Below, piece by piece: positions 25,945 to 34,934 of a DNA stretch of 64,000 bases. Each line of letters starts with the position of its first letter. The stretch's first letter is position 1. A program made the position numbers and the translations under genes. The notes below the pieces were generated by a model that saw nothing but the letters and a program-made list of their open reading frames with translations, searched no databases and was not told the DNA's origin. Location of the stretch: the NCBI GenBank assembly GCA_900543975.1, contig UQTI01000001.1, positions 1 to 64,000 of the forward strand, read 5' to 3'. This DNA comes from an uncultured Prevotella sp. (GTDB lineage Bacteria; Bacteroidota; Bacteroidia; Bacteroidales; Bacteroidaceae).

Positions 25945-26120
25945 TGTGACGGCAAAATTACAACTTTCTTTTTCACTAACCAAGAATTTTAGCGTTTTGT
26001 TTGTTTTCTTTAATGTTTCGTGTTAATGTTTCGTGTTAATGTTTCGTGTGGTTCTGACAATCTGAATGTTGTTGCATTTGGCAAATGTGTCAAGTGAACG
26101 TGTTGATGCGGAAAACAAAA

Positions 26121-26149
26121 AAGGTTATCTGAAAGACTCAGATAACCTT
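26121..26149 (-). terminator. tRNA-Arg terminator
   Basis: AAGGTTATCTGA (26121-26132) pairs with TCAGATAACCTT (26138-26149), a perfect 12-bp stem with a 5-nt loop and T-rich tail on the minus strand. Confidence 0.88.
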
Positions 26150-26155
26150 AATTTG

Positions 26156-26229
26156 TGACTCCGGCAGGATTCAAACCTGCAACCTTCTGATCCGTAGTCA
26201 GATGCTCTATTCAGTTGAGCTACGGAGCC
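26156..26229 (-). tRNA. tRNA-Arg (anticodon ACG)
   Basis: Cloverleaf on the minus strand: acceptor GGCTCCG/CGGAGTC (one wobble), D arm, anticodon arm TCTGA/TCAGA with loop CTACGGA, T arm GCAGG/CCTGC. CCA is not encoded. The A34 wobble base is the substrate of TadA, encoded at 14120-14635. Confidence 0.96.
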
Positions 26230-26249
26230 ATGCTTCTTAAAAGCGAGTG

Positions 26250-26280
26250 CAAAGGTATGGATATTTTTCTTAACTGCAAA
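26250..26280 (-). promoter_or_regulatory. tRNA-Arg promoter
   Basis: Minus strand TTTG (26277-26280), 19 bp, TACCTTTG (26250-26257). The bases that follow, CTTTGCACTCGCTTTT (26239-26254), are identical to those at the tRNA-Lys promoter. Confidence 0.8.
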
Positions 26281-26441
26281 ATTTTTTGCAACTTTTTTGT
26301 TGCTTTTTTGTCGTTTTTCCTCTTTTTTATCGGTTTTGATGGTTTTATCCAAGAATTATTCATAAAACAACACAGGTTTTACGAGTCTTCTTTTTCCATT
26401 TTCCCCATTTCTTTCTTACATCTTTTATATTCTTATATGCG

Positions 26442-27077
26442 TTATATCTCGTCCTTTAGTGTAGGGAAGGTGATGTGATATTTTACAGCCAAGAAACGAA
26501 TGGAGCATACCACGACGAAGGTTATGGCTGCCATCCATGTAACGCTGAGGTTTAGCAACGCCAATCCCCAATAGATAAATCCACCTGCCACACATGCTGT
26601 GGCATATATTTCCTTTTGAAAAATTACGGGTATGTTGTTAAGGAACACATCGCGCATAACGCCACCTGCCGATCCTGTTATGCAACCCATGATAATGGCC
26701 ACCCAGAACGGGTGTCCACACTCGAGCGTTTTCTGTATGCCGGCAACGGTGAAGAGTCCTAAACCGAGGGTGTCGAACACGAACCAAGCGTTGTCAAGCT
26801 TTTTTAGGGAGCGCGAGAACACAACGGTAAAGAGAAGAGCCAGCACTGCGCAGCTCATATATAACGATGATGTCATCCAGAACGGTGTGACGCCAAGCAT
26901 GACGTCACGAATTGTTCCTCCGCCGATGGCCACGGCGATGCCGCACACGAAGCCTCCGAACCAGTCGAAATGTTTGGCTGAGGCTTGACGTATGCCCGAC
27001 ACCACGAAGGTGAATGTACCCAGCACCTCGATAATTTTCATCACGGTGCTGTAAAGCTCGTCAAACTCAAGGTTCAT
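26442..27077 (-). CDS. TRIC-type cation channel family protein (YadS/UPF0126)
   Basis: A 211-residue membrane protein of two homologous three-helix halves plus a seventh helix. Each half carries the glycine motif of the family: GGGTIRDVMLG near residue 52 and GSAGGVMRDVFLNNIP near 137. Bacterial TRIC homologues conduct monovalent cations; earlier annotations call them YadS. The ATG at 27077 overlaps the stop of the upstream hydroxyacid dehydrogenase gene by ATGA, indicating translational coupling. The gene ends 212 bp before tRNA-Arg and no clear terminator is seen in that AT-rich gap. Confidence 0.92.
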   Translation of the reverse strand: MNLEFDELYSTVMKIIEVLGTFTFVVSGIRQASAKHFDWFGGFVCGIAVAIGGGTIRDVMLGVTPFWMTSSLYMSCAVLALLFTVVFSRSLKKLDNAWFVFDTLGLGLFTVAGIQKTLECGHPFWVAIIMGCITGSAGGVMRDVFLNNIPVIFQKEIYATACVAGGFIYWGLALLNLSVTWMAAITFVVVCSIRFLAVKYHITFPTLKDEI

Positions 27078-28033
27078 AGTTTTGTCACAACATTAACAGG
27101 ATTGCCTTCCAGGAAGGCCTTTACATTGTTTTCAAGAATTGTCATCAAGCGCTTGCGTGCTTCAGTTGTTGCCCAAGCGATGTGGGGTGTGATGAACGCG
27201 TTGGGTTCGGCAAACAGAGGGTTGTCGGCTGTTGGCGGTTCTTGCACCATGACATCGGCAGCATAGGCAGCAAGCTGCTCGCTATGTAGCGCTTCAGCCA
27301 CATCGGCCTCGTTGACAAGGGGTCCGCGTCCGGTGTTTATAAGAATAGCTCCCTTGCGCATCTTGCCAATGGTGTTCTTGTTGAACATCTCCTTTGTTGT
27401 AGAGGTAAGAGGACAGTGGAGAGATATTATGTCGCAAGCGCCAAGCAATCCCTCAAGCGTTGTTTTGTAAACAAAGTCTGGTAGGTCGGCAGCGTTCTTG
27501 CTTGTCATGGCATACACGTCCATGCCAAACTCGTGTGCCAGTCGTGCCACCTTCATGCCTATGTTGCCGAGTCCCACAACGCCGAACGTTTTTCCTGCCA
27601 ACTCATGCAGCGGTGTGTCACAATAGCAGAAGTCGGGATTGCTGCTCCATCTTCCGTTGCGGTTCAGAGAAGCATAATGGTCTACGCGGTTGACGATGTT
27701 AAGCAGGTGAGCGAACACCATCTGTGCCACGCTGTTGGTGCTGTAAGCAGGTATGTTGGTCACGGTGATGCCATGACTGGCAGCCGCCTCAATGTCTACA
27801 ACGTTATATCCTGTCGCCATCACACCTATATATTTAAGGTTGGGCAGCAGGTCCATGGCCTTCTCGTCAATGACCACTTTGTTCGTGAATACAATGTCGG
27901 CCTTAGCAGCGCGTTCCACCATCTCTTCTTTTGTGGTGCGTGGATACACCGTGACCGTGCCATACTGTTCAAACGGTTTCCAAGAAAGGTCGCCGGGGTT
28001 CAGGCCGGTTCCATCTAAAACTACTATATTCAT
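27074..28033 (-). CDS. D-2-hydroxyacid dehydrogenase (glycerate dehydrogenase-like)
   Basis: A 319-residue NAD-dependent enzyme of the D-isomer hydroxyacid family. Seen are the Rossmann motif VVGLGNIGMKVARLA (near 146), the catalytic Arg in INTGRGPLV (near 233), Glu in MVQEPP (262) and His in HIAWAT (near 283). The overall form matches HprA-like glycerate/hydroxypyruvate reductases common in Bacteroidales. It is followed by the TRIC-like gene with a 4-bp ATGA overlap and preceded by rarA with a 104-bp gap full of heptamer repeats, so it is probably the second gene of an operon starting at rarA. Exact substrate uncertain. Confidence 0.9.
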   Translation of the reverse strand: MNIVVLDGTGLNPGDLSWKPFEQYGTVTVYPRTTKEEMVERAAKADIVFTNKVVIDEKAMDLLPNLKYIGVMATGYNVVDIEAAASHGITVTNIPAYSTNSVAQMVFAHLLNIVNRVDHYASLNRNGRWSSNPDFCYCDTPLHELAGKTFGVVGLGNIGMKVARLAHEFGMDVYAMTSKNAADLPDFVYKTTLEGLLGACDIISLHCPLTSTTKEMFNKNTIGKMRKGAILINTGRGPLVNEADVAEALHSEQLAAYAADVMVQEPPTADNPLFAEPNAFITPHIAWATTEARKRLMTILENNVKAFLEGNPVNVVTKL

Positions 28034-28079
28034 TGTTCTTAAATTCTTTTTTTTCGATATGTTTTTTTCGTTCTTCGCT

Positions 28080-28142
28080 CTTCACTCTTCACTCTTCACT
28101 CTTCACTTTTCACTTTTCACTTTTCACTTTTCACTTTTCACT
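28080..28142. repeat. heptamer array at the rarA stop codon
   Basis: Nine tandem heptamers: four CTTCACT then five TTTCACT. On the minus strand this reads AGTGAAA/AGTGAAG, and the TGA of the last unit (28138-28140) is the stop codon of rarA. Confidence 0.9.
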
Positions 28143-29412
28143 CCCTAAACCTATCCCCCCAGAGCCTTATCATCTGTTGGTATTGTTTTTCTTCAGATGG
28201 CGAGTGTTGTGCATGCCAGAGCCGAGTGTCCTTCAGATCGTCGGGCATATATTGCTGATTGACAAAATTGCCAGGATAATCGTGAGCATACTTATATCCG
28301 TCATGGTAGCCAAGCTGCTTCATCAGTTTTGTCGGGGCGTTACGAAGGTGTAGCGGCACAGGCTGGTTTCCCGTTTGCTTTACCACCTCCAAGGCTGTGT
28401 TTATGCCCATGTAGGCCGAATTGCTTTTAGGACTTGTTGCCAGATAAACCGCTGCTTCAGCCAATGGTATGCGTCCTTCTGGCCATCCTATCTTCATCAC
28501 CGCGTCAAAAGCAGCGTTGGCCAAGAGCAAGGCGTTTGGGTTGGCAAGGCCAATGTCTTCGGCTGCGCTAATGACCAGACGGCGGGCGATAAACTGTGGG
28601 TCTTCGCCACCTTCTATCATTCGTGCCATCCAGTAGAGTGTGGCGTCTGGGTCGCTGCCGCGTATGCTCTTGATGAACGCTGAGATTATGTCGTAGTGCA
28701 TGTCGCCCCCTTTGTCATAAGCCAACGGGTTCTGCTGTAGTCGTTCCTCCACCATCTTGTCGGTTATGACAACCTTCTCCGCACTTTCCGACTCAACCAC
28801 CAGCTCCAAAATGTTAAGAAGCTTGCGTGCATCGCCACCGCTGTAACGCATCATGGCATCGGCCTCGCGCAGCTCAATGTTGCGCTTGCTCAGTTCGGCA
28901 TCGGTCGTTATGGCGCGGTTGAGCAGCTCCATAAGGTCTTCTTTTTCAAGCGATTTGAGCACATATAGCTGGCATCGTGAGAGCAGAGGACGTATGACCT
29001 CAAACGAAGGGTTCTCTGTTGTTGCGCCTATTAGGGTCACGATGCCCCGTTCCACCGCTCCGAGCAACGAGTCTTGTTGCGACTTGCTGAACCTGTGAAT
29101 CTCGTCAATGAACAAAATGGGCGATGCGCTGTTGAAGAATCTATTGTTTTTGGCTTTCTCAATGACCTCGCGCACATCTTTCACACCGCTTGTCACGGCG
29201 CTCAAAGTGTAGAACGGCGTGTCCAGCTTGTGCGCAATGATCTGTGCCAGAGTGGTTTTGCCCACGCCAGGAGGACCCCACAAGATGAATGATGAAATTC
29301 TGCCTCCTTCAATCATCTTGCGCAGCACAGCATCCTTGCCGACCAGATGTTTTTGTCCTACATAGTCGTCAAGGCTTCTTGGCCTCATTCTTTCTGCTAA
29401 TGGTTCACTCAT
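28138..29412 (-). CDS. rarA: replication-associated recombination protein RarA (MgsA)
   Basis: AAA+ ATPase acting at stalled replication forks and single-strand gaps. Motifs: GQKHLVGKDAVLRKMIE, Walker A GPPGVGKTTLAQ (near residue 48), Walker B ILFIDEIHRFSKSQQDSLL, sensor GATTENPSFEV, and the C-terminal tetramerisation part (YMGINTALEVVKQTGNQPVP, HDYPGNFVNQQYMPD). The ATG at 29412 (MSEPLAERMRPRSLDDYVG) is the family start; codons further upstream overlap the TAATTTTG box at 29433-29440. Length 424 aa is normal. Its stop codon lies in a heptamer array. Confidence 0.95.
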   Translation of the reverse strand: MSEPLAERMRPRSLDDYVGQKHLVGKDAVLRKMIEGGRISSFILWGPPGVGKTTLAQIIAHKLDTPFYTLSAVTSGVKDVREVIEKAKNNRFFNSASPILFIDEIHRFSKSQQDSLLGAVERGIVTLIGATTENPSFEVIRPLLSRCQLYVLKSLEKEDLMELLNRAITTDAELSKRNIELREADAMMRYSGGDARKLLNILELVVESESAEKVVITDKMVEERLQQNPLAYDKGGDMHYDIISAFIKSIRGSDPDATLYWMARMIEGGEDPQFIARRLVISAAEDIGLANPNALLLANAAFDAVMKIGWPEGRIPLAEAAVYLATSPKSNSAYMGINTALEVVKQTGNQPVPLHLRNAPTKLMKQLGYHDGYKYAHDYPGNFVNQQYMPDDLKDTRLWHAQHSPSEEKQYQQMIRLWGDRFRE

Positions 29413-29504
29413 AAAAATGTCTTCTTGCAACGCAAAATTAGAAAAAACATGCGATATGAGCAAAATTTATAGTAGAAAAACTTGTGAATTAGCTTTAAAG
29501 TATA

Positions 29505-29512
29505 TACTTTTG
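29505..29512 (+). promoter_or_regulatory. -7 box of the acidic 270-aa gene
   Basis: TACTTTTG with CTTG 20 bp upstream (29481-29484); about 45 nt of leader before the ATG at 29558. Confidence 0.6.
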
Positions 29513-29557
29513 CAGCGCCTCTTTGGGGCAGCTAAGAAATAAAACAAACAAAATTAT

Positions 29558-30370
29558 ATGAAACAGCAAAAAGCTTTGACTCTAAAAACTTTGACAAAAG
29601 GCAACGTGTGGGAAATTCAGGAGAATGATATTTTCCGACTGTTGGATGCCGGCTACAAGGATGCTGACTGCAAGGACAACATGCGTCACTATTTCGACAT
29701 CATACGCACAGCCTTCGAAATGGAAGAAGTGAAGGTTGACCGCCCCGAGGTGATAGCCAAATACGAGGCACGCGGATTCAAGGTGGCACCTGTTAAGGTG
29801 GATGACAACACGAAACCCAAGTGGGCTATAAAGAAGCGCCCCATCCTTCGTGTCACCGACCTCACATACGAGAATATTCGTCACATCTCAGCAGCCAAGC
29901 TCATGGAGGTTTTGGACCGCAACTTTGGCGGTGGCTGGGACTCGCTCTCACAGAGCATACAGGACATCATCGAGAGTGGTTTCGACATCAGCACCACCAC
30001 GCTTCCCAAGGATCGCCTGCACAAACCGGGCGGCATGTATGAGAAGAAGGTGAACGACGGTTTCGAGGTGCTTGAGATTCCTAAGGGCTCATGGATCGAG
30101 GCTATCTTCGCAAAAGAAAAGCCGTTGGAAGAGAAACCTCAGAGCAAGTTGGACGATGAGGAACCCACAAGCAAATATGACCTCGACGATGACGAGGACA
30201 GCGATGAGGATCTGCCTGAGATTGATGACAAGTATGGCGACGACGACGATGACGACGACGCCTTTGATGAGGACAAGCTCACCGAGGAGAGCTATCGCAC
30301 AACCTTCGACACCGACCCTGAGGATCTTAACCTTGAGGCAGCCGATGTGAGCGATGATGAAGATTATTAA
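29558..30370 (+). CDS. hypothetical protein with acidic C-terminal tail, 270 aa
   Basis: I do not recognise a named family. Residues 1-185 look globular and soluble (YENIRHISAAKLMEVLDRNFGGGWDSLSQSI). Residues 195-270 are extremely acidic and probably disordered (LDDDEDSDEDLPEIDDKYG, then runs of Asp), reminiscent of the delta subunit of RNA polymerase or of nucleic-acid-mimic tails, though no homology is claimed. It is cytoplasmic and monocistronic, with its own promoter and a terminator at 30447-30496. DNA of the tail is a GAC/GAT-rich stretch that may be length-variable. Confidence 0.8.
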   Translation: MKQQKALTLKTLTKGNVWEIQENDIFRLLDAGYKDADCKDNMRHYFDIIRTAFEMEEVKVDRPEVIAKYEARGFKVAPVKVDDNTKPKWAIKKRPILRVTDLTYENIRHISAAKLMEVLDRNFGGGWDSLSQSIQDIIESGFDISTTTLPKDRLHKPGGMYEKKVNDGFEVLEIPKGSWIEAIFAKEKPLEEKPQSKLDDEEPTSKYDLDDDEDSDEDLPEIDDKYGDDDDDDDAFDEDKLTEESYRTTFDTDPEDLNLEAADVSDDEDY

Positions 30371-30446
30371 AAAAAGACTTTTATTTTCGGGCGCCTTTCT
30401 TAAAGGAATATTCTTAAAGGTGAAATCGAAAAAACAATAATTTAAA

Positions 30447-30496
30447 CCCTTCCTTTGCTTCTTCATGATGGAGAGCAGAAGAAGGGCTTTTTTTTA
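30447..30496 (+). terminator. terminator of the acidic protein gene
   Basis: CCCTTC (30447-30452) with GAAGGG (30481-30486) and an inner TTTGCT/AGCAGA extension, followed by eight T. The rest of the gap to 30739 is AT-rich with one TAATTTTG box at 30622-30629 for the receptor gene. Confidence 0.75.
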
Positions 30497-30739
30497 TAGA
30501 AAACATCCCTAAGCCATGCAAAACACGAGATTATGGTTAACATACATCAATAAAAATCGTCTAAACAAATAATTTTTTAGAATAATTTATGTTTTGTAGC
30601 GTTTTTGTAATAAATAATGTTTAATTTTGTAAGCAAATTTAAAACGCTGAGGAACAGTTGTTGGTTCCAGCATTATTTTAACAAGGACGACGCCAACTAA
30701 AAGAGGCGAAATTAAACAAAATTTTCAAAAATTAGTTTT

Positions 30740-33700
30740 ATGAAAAAAAGACTGTTCATGTTTTCTGTCATGCTCCTGTCTATCATGCAGGTAGCTTTGG
30801 CGCAGGTCACAACTGCTGCCCTGACAGGAAAAGTGACGTTGGACAACACCAACGAAGAGGTTATTGGTGCTACCATTCAAGCTGTGCATGAACCTTCAGG
30901 CACACGCTATGGAGCAGTGACAAACGCTAACGGACGCTACACCATTCAGGGTATGCGCGTTGGTGGACCCTACAAAGTGACGGTGAGCTACATTGGCTAC
31001 AAGAACCGTGAGGTGAGTGGCATACAGTTGCAGCTTGGCGAAACTTACAACCAGAACTTCACAATGTCAGAAGATGCCAACGTGCTTGGCGAGGTAGTGG
31101 TTAGCGGCAAGGCTTCCAAGTTTGCTGCTGAGAAGACAGGCGCTTCTACCAACATCAGCAACACGCAGATGATGAACCTGCCTACCATAGACCGTTCAAT
31201 CACCGACATTGCCCGTCTCTCTCCTTATGCCAACGGCATGAGCTTCGCTGGTGGCGACGGACGTAGCTCCAATTTCACCCTTGACGGTTCAAACCTCAAC
31301 AACAATTTCGGCCTCACATCTTCGCTGCCTGGTGGCGGCAACCCTGTGTCTATGGATGCCATTGACGAGGTTCAGGTTGTTGTGGCACCGTTCGACGTAC
31401 GCCAGACCAACTTCATTGGCGGTGGCATAAACGCCATCACCAAGTCGGGAACCAACACCTACCGTGGAACCGCTTATGTTTATTATAATAATGAGAACTT
31501 GCACGGCAACCGTGTCGACAACGCCGATCTGGGCGAGCGCGGCAAGAACGGCACCACCACTTATGGCTTCACCTTTGGTGGCCCTATCGTCAAGGACAAG
31601 CTGTTCTTCTTCGCCAATGCTGAGTATAGCAAGAGTCCTAACGTCGTGAACCGCTGGCGTGCCAGCGAGGATGGCAAAGCTGACGCCACCAACTATGTGT
31701 CGCGTGTGCCCGTGTCAGACATGGAGAAGGTAAAGAACTTCCTCATTGAGCATTACAATTTCAACCCTGGTTCTTACACCAGCTTCCCAGCTGAGGACAA
31801 CAACCTCAAGCTACTTGGACGTATCGACTGGAACATCACCAACGAGCATCACCTTGCTGTTCGTTACAACTACACCAAGAACAAGGCGTGGAACGCTGTG
31901 AACAAATCGTCATCAGATGCTTACACTCGTTACAACACCAACCGTCTGTCACAGTATGGCATGTCGTTCGCTGGCTCAATGTACTCGCAGAACAACTCGG
32001 TGGCTTCTATCTCTGCCGACCTCAATAGCCGCTTCGGTGACAACATGTCAAACCAGTTGCTTTTCACCTATACCGACATTGACGAGAAGCGCGTGACCAA
32101 CTGTAGCGATTTCCCATTCGTTGACATCATGTCGGGATACACCACCGATGATGCAGGCAACTTCACCTCTCAGGACATGAACCCCTACATCAGCTTCGGT
32201 TCAGAGCTGTTCTCAAAGAACAACCGCATTCAGAACAAGATCTACACTCTCACAGACAACTTCACCTATTATCTTGGCGCACACAAGCTGACAGCTGGTT
32301 TCAACTTCGAGCATCAGCTTGCCAACAACTCTTACATGCGTGGCGCTACAGGTTATTACCGTTACCGTTCACTCGACGACTTCCTCAACGGTGCCGCTCC
32401 TGAGACCGTAACACTTGCTTATGGTTACAACGGCGAGCTGTATCCTAACGCTGAGGTTAAGTTTAACCAGTATGGCATCTATGCTCAGGACGAGTGGAAC
32501 GTGCTTAACAACCTTAAGCTCACCGCAGGCATTCGTTTCGACAACATCTCTTTCGATAAGGACGACCTCATGGAGAACAAGGCCATCTCTACCCTCGACT
32601 TCGGTGGCCGCAAGATAGACACAGGCTCATGGCCTAAGGGCAACATCCAGGTGTCGCCCCGTATCGGCTTCACATGGGATGTGTTTGGTGACAAGTCGCT
32701 GAAGGTGCGTGGAGGTACAGGCCTGTTCGCTGGCCGTCTGCCTCTTGTGTTCTTCACCAACATGCCTTCAAACGCCCTCATGGCACAGGGTAGCGCTGTT
32801 GCCAGCACCACTTATGCTTTGGACGGTACCATCACTCCCGATGCTGCGCTTAACAAATTCAAGGGCGGTCTGGTTACAGATGTAACAAAGATTCGTGAGC
32901 TCCTTGGCGCTCCTGCCACCATCACTCCTGAACAGGGTTCTCTGCCCAAAAACTTTGCTGGTGTAGACCACAACTTCAAGATGCCTCAGGTTTGGAAGAC
33001 CGCCATCGCCATCGATGGACAGGTTCCCGTGTCGTTCCCTCTGTCTTTCACCGCCGAGTTTACCTTCACCAAGAAGATTCATGACGTGATGCTCGACAAC
33101 TACAACATCAAGAGCAACGAAGGCTGGGAGACCCTGAAGGGTACAGGCGATGACCGCTATGTTTATCCTAACGACTATCGTTATTATAAGAACATCAATT
33201 CGGCTTGTGTGCTGACTAACACATCTAAGGGTTATGGTTGGACCTTCAACTTCACCGTGAACGCTGAGCCTGTACAGAACCTCAACCTCATGGCTGCTTA
33301 CACACACACCGTTATGAAGGAGCTTACCGGCATGCCTGGCAACAATGCTTATTCGACATGGTCAAACATGTATGCTGTTCAGGGTCCTAACTTCCTGGAG
33401 CTCGGCAACTCACGCTATGTTATCCCCGATCGTCTCATCGCATCGGCAAGCTACAAGTATGCTAAGGAACATTTCAGCCTCTTCTACACAGGCTACTCTC
33501 CTTCAGGCTATAGCTTCTATTACGACGGCGACATCAACGGCGATGGCAACCGCTATGACCTGATGTACATTCCTAAGGACGAGAACGACATCCACTTCAC
33601 CAATCCTGCTGATGCCGACCTCTTCTGGAAGTTTGTAAACCAGGACAGCTACCTCAAGAACCACAAGGGCGAGTATGCAGAGCCTTACAGCGCTCGTGCT

Positions 33701-34021
33701 CCTTTCGTTCATCGCTTCGACTTCCGTTGGGCTCACGACTTCGACGTTAAGATTGGACAGACCAAGAACAAGCTTGTGTTGAGCCTCGACATCATGAACG
33801 TTGGCAATCTCTTCAACTCTAAGTGGGGTGTTGAGAAGAACATGGCCGGTTGCAACAACGGCAAGATCTTGAAGGTTAACAAGATTGTTGATGGCGTGCC
33901 TTATTTCTCAATGTATAAGGACAAGGCCACAGGCGAGGCTCCCACCTCTACATGGAGCTTCAACCACAACTACAATCAGTGCTGGAAGATGCAGATTGGC
34001 GTTAAGTATGTCTTCAACTAA
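30740..34021 (+). CDS. Oar-like TonB-dependent outer-membrane receptor, 1093 aa
   Basis: Signal peptide (MKKRLFMFSVMLLSIMQVALAQ), then a carboxypeptidase regulatory-like domain (residues 25-105: GKVTLDNTNEEVIGATIQAV, GRYTIQGMRVGGPYKVTVSYIGY), a plug domain (VVVSGKASKF to NAITKSGTNTYRG, about 118-235), and a 22-strand-type barrel with the TonB-dependent features. There is no partner SusD lipoprotein downstream, and the plug opening RSITDIARLSPYANGMSFAGGDGR fits the Oar (OmpA-related) subfamily rather than SusC. The ligand is unknown. The C-terminal strand ends MQIGVKYVFN, as expected for an outer-membrane barrel. Monocistronic, with a double hairpin after the stop. Confidence 0.92.
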   Translation: MKKRLFMFSVMLLSIMQVALAQVTTAALTGKVTLDNTNEEVIGATIQAVHEPSGTRYGAVTNANGRYTIQGMRVGGPYKVTVSYIGYKNREVSGIQLQLGETYNQNFTMSEDANVLGEVVVSGKASKFAAEKTGASTNISNTQMMNLPTIDRSITDIARLSPYANGMSFAGGDGRSSNFTLDGSNLNNNFGLTSSLPGGGNPVSMDAIDEVQVVVAPFDVRQTNFIGGGINAITKSGTNTYRGTAYVYYNNENLHGNRVDNADLGERGKNGTTTYGFTFGGPIVKDKLFFFANAEYSKSPNVVNRWRASEDGKADATNYVSRVPVSDMEKVKNFLIEHYNFNPGSYTSFPAEDNNLKLLGRIDWNITNEHHLAVRYNYTKNKAWNAVNKSSSDAYTRYNTNRLSQYGMSFAGSMYSQNNSVASISADLNSRFGDNMSNQLLFTYTDIDEKRVTNCSDFPFVDIMSGYTTDDAGNFTSQDMNPYISFGSELFSKNNRIQNKIYTLTDNFTYYLGAHKLTAGFNFEHQLANNSYMRGATGYYRYRSLDDFLNGAAPETVTLAYGYNGELYPNAEVKFNQYGIYAQDEWNVLNNLKLTAGIRFDNISFDKDDLMENKAISTLDFGGRKIDTGSWPKGNIQVSPRIGFTWDVFGDKSLKVRGGTGLFAGRLPLVFFTNMPSNALMAQGSAVASTTYALDGTITPDAALNKFKGGLVTDVTKIRELLGAPATITPEQGSLPKNFAGVDHNFKMPQVWKTAIAIDGQVPVSFPLSFTAEFTFTKKIHDVMLDNYNIKSNEGWETLKGTGDDRYVYPNDYRYYKNINSACVLTNTSKGYGWTFNFTVNAEPVQNLNLMAAYTHTVMKELTGMPGNNAYSTWSNMYAVQGPNFLELGNSRYVIPDRLIASASYKYAKEHFSLFYTGYSPSGYSFYYDGDINGDGNRYDLMYIPKDENDIHFTNPADADLFWKFVNQDSYLKNHKGEYAEPYSARAPFVHRFDFRWAHDFDVKIGQTKNKLVLSLDIMNVGNLFNSKWGVEKNMAGCNNGKILKVNKIVDGVPYFSMYKDKATGEAPTSTWSFNHNYNQCWKMQIGVKYVFN

Positions 34022-34025
34022 TAAT

Positions 34026-34105
34026 CTTTGCGCTTAGGCGCAAAGACAATAAAAAGAAACGGCTTGCAGTTCCCGACACAGGGCTGCAAGCCGTTTTCTT
34101 CTTTC
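34026..34105 (+). terminator. double hairpin terminator after the Oar-like gene
   Basis: A short hairpin CTTTGCGC/GCGCAAAG (34026-34045) precedes a strong one, AAACGGCTTGCAG (34057-34069) with CTGCAAGCCGTTT (34084-34096), then T-rich sequence. Confidence 0.8.
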
Positions 34106-34195
34106 TTGTTATAAAGGTTTTCTTTTTTTCTTATTATAAAAGTTTTTTCTTTTCTCGCCTTTACAATAAGAACCCTGTTTTCAGAGATCTGAAGA

Positions 34196-34552
34196 TTATT
34201 TTTTGCTGAGACTCTTTATTTCTTCTTCAGACAATCCCGTTAAAGATGCAATAATCTTAACGTCCATTCCTTTTTCCATCATTGTCTTTGCTACCTCCGC
34301 TCTTCCTTCCGCTCTTCCTTCCGCTCTTCCTTCCGCTCTTCCTTCCGCTTTAGCTGTGTCCAAAGAATTCTTGATATCGCGATATGCTTTAAGACTGTCT
34401 TCATATTCGCGCAATTCTGTTGGTGAGAAGCGAGCGATGGCTGCCGCATCAAACAGTTTTGTGAAAATCTTTTCACGAAGAGCTGCAGGACGGTTGTCAA
34501 GACGTGATAGGTTCTTTAGGACATACATCCATTTGTCTTCTGACTGTCTCAT
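34196..34552 (-). CDS. orphan C-terminal domain of an Rpn/PD-(D/E)XK family transposase-like nuclease, 118 aa
   Basis: The sequence MRQSEDKWMYVLKNLSRLDN and FSPTELREYEDSLKAYRDIKNSLDTA matches the region after the nuclease core of Rpn/YhgA-like (PDDEXK_2) proteins, which are about 300 aa; the catalytic N-terminal domain is missing. It has its own -7 box, TAAATTTG (34594-34601, minus strand), and an intact frame, so it may be expressed. Residues 70-86 are a 12-bp-encoded EGRA repeat (four units), then a short helical domain MDVKIIASLTGLSEEEIKSLSK. In E. coli, short C-terminal Rpn products made from internal starts counteract the full nuclease; whether this is such a form or a decay remnant is open. 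Confidence 0.75.
   Translation of the reverse strand: MRQSEDKWMYVLKNLSRLDNRPAALREKIFTKLFDAAAIARFSPTELREYEDSLKAYRDIKNSLDTAKAEGRAEGRAEGRAEGRAEVAKTMMEKGMDVKIIASLTGLSEEEIKSLSKK
34301..34353. repeat. 12-bp in-frame repeat in the Rpn fragment
   Basis: About four copies of GCTCTTCCTTCC encode the repeating EGRA of the minus-strand protein. Copy-number change would add or remove four residues without shifting the frame. Confidence 0.85.
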
Positions 34553-34687
34553 GATTGAAAAATTAAAAAATGGTCACACAATTGTTGTTGTTGCAAATTT
34601 AGATATTTTTCTTGAATTACACGCAAGTAGTGTGAAAAAATGGAAAAGATTGTTTGCGAGATAAGCCTATGGTCTCTATTTTTTCAT

Positions 34688-34934
34688 TACCTTTGCATAA
34701 TCTTTGCAAAAAGAAAACGGCATGGTGGAACCTGGGCATGACGTGTTTGCGCCTCGCTCTTAAGAACTAAGCCACGATGACGACATGTAAAGACATGTAA
34801 AAAAGAAGAGGCTTACTTTTTAGAAAAAAGCTTTTAAATAAGAAAATAGAAAGAAGAAAAAAGAAAAAAGAAAGAATGAAAAGGAAAGCCTGAAATTGAA
34901 AGAAGATAAAAGAAAGAAGAAGAAACAAAAAAAT
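34688..34934 (+). promoter_or_regulatory. promoter box and purine-rich leader of topB
   Basis: TACCTTTG at 34688-34695 is the only good -7 box before topB. The last 130 nt of the leader are almost entirely A and G (AAAGAAAAAAG, GAAAGAAGAAG). The rest of 34553-34687 is AT-rich with no gene. Confidence 0.55.
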
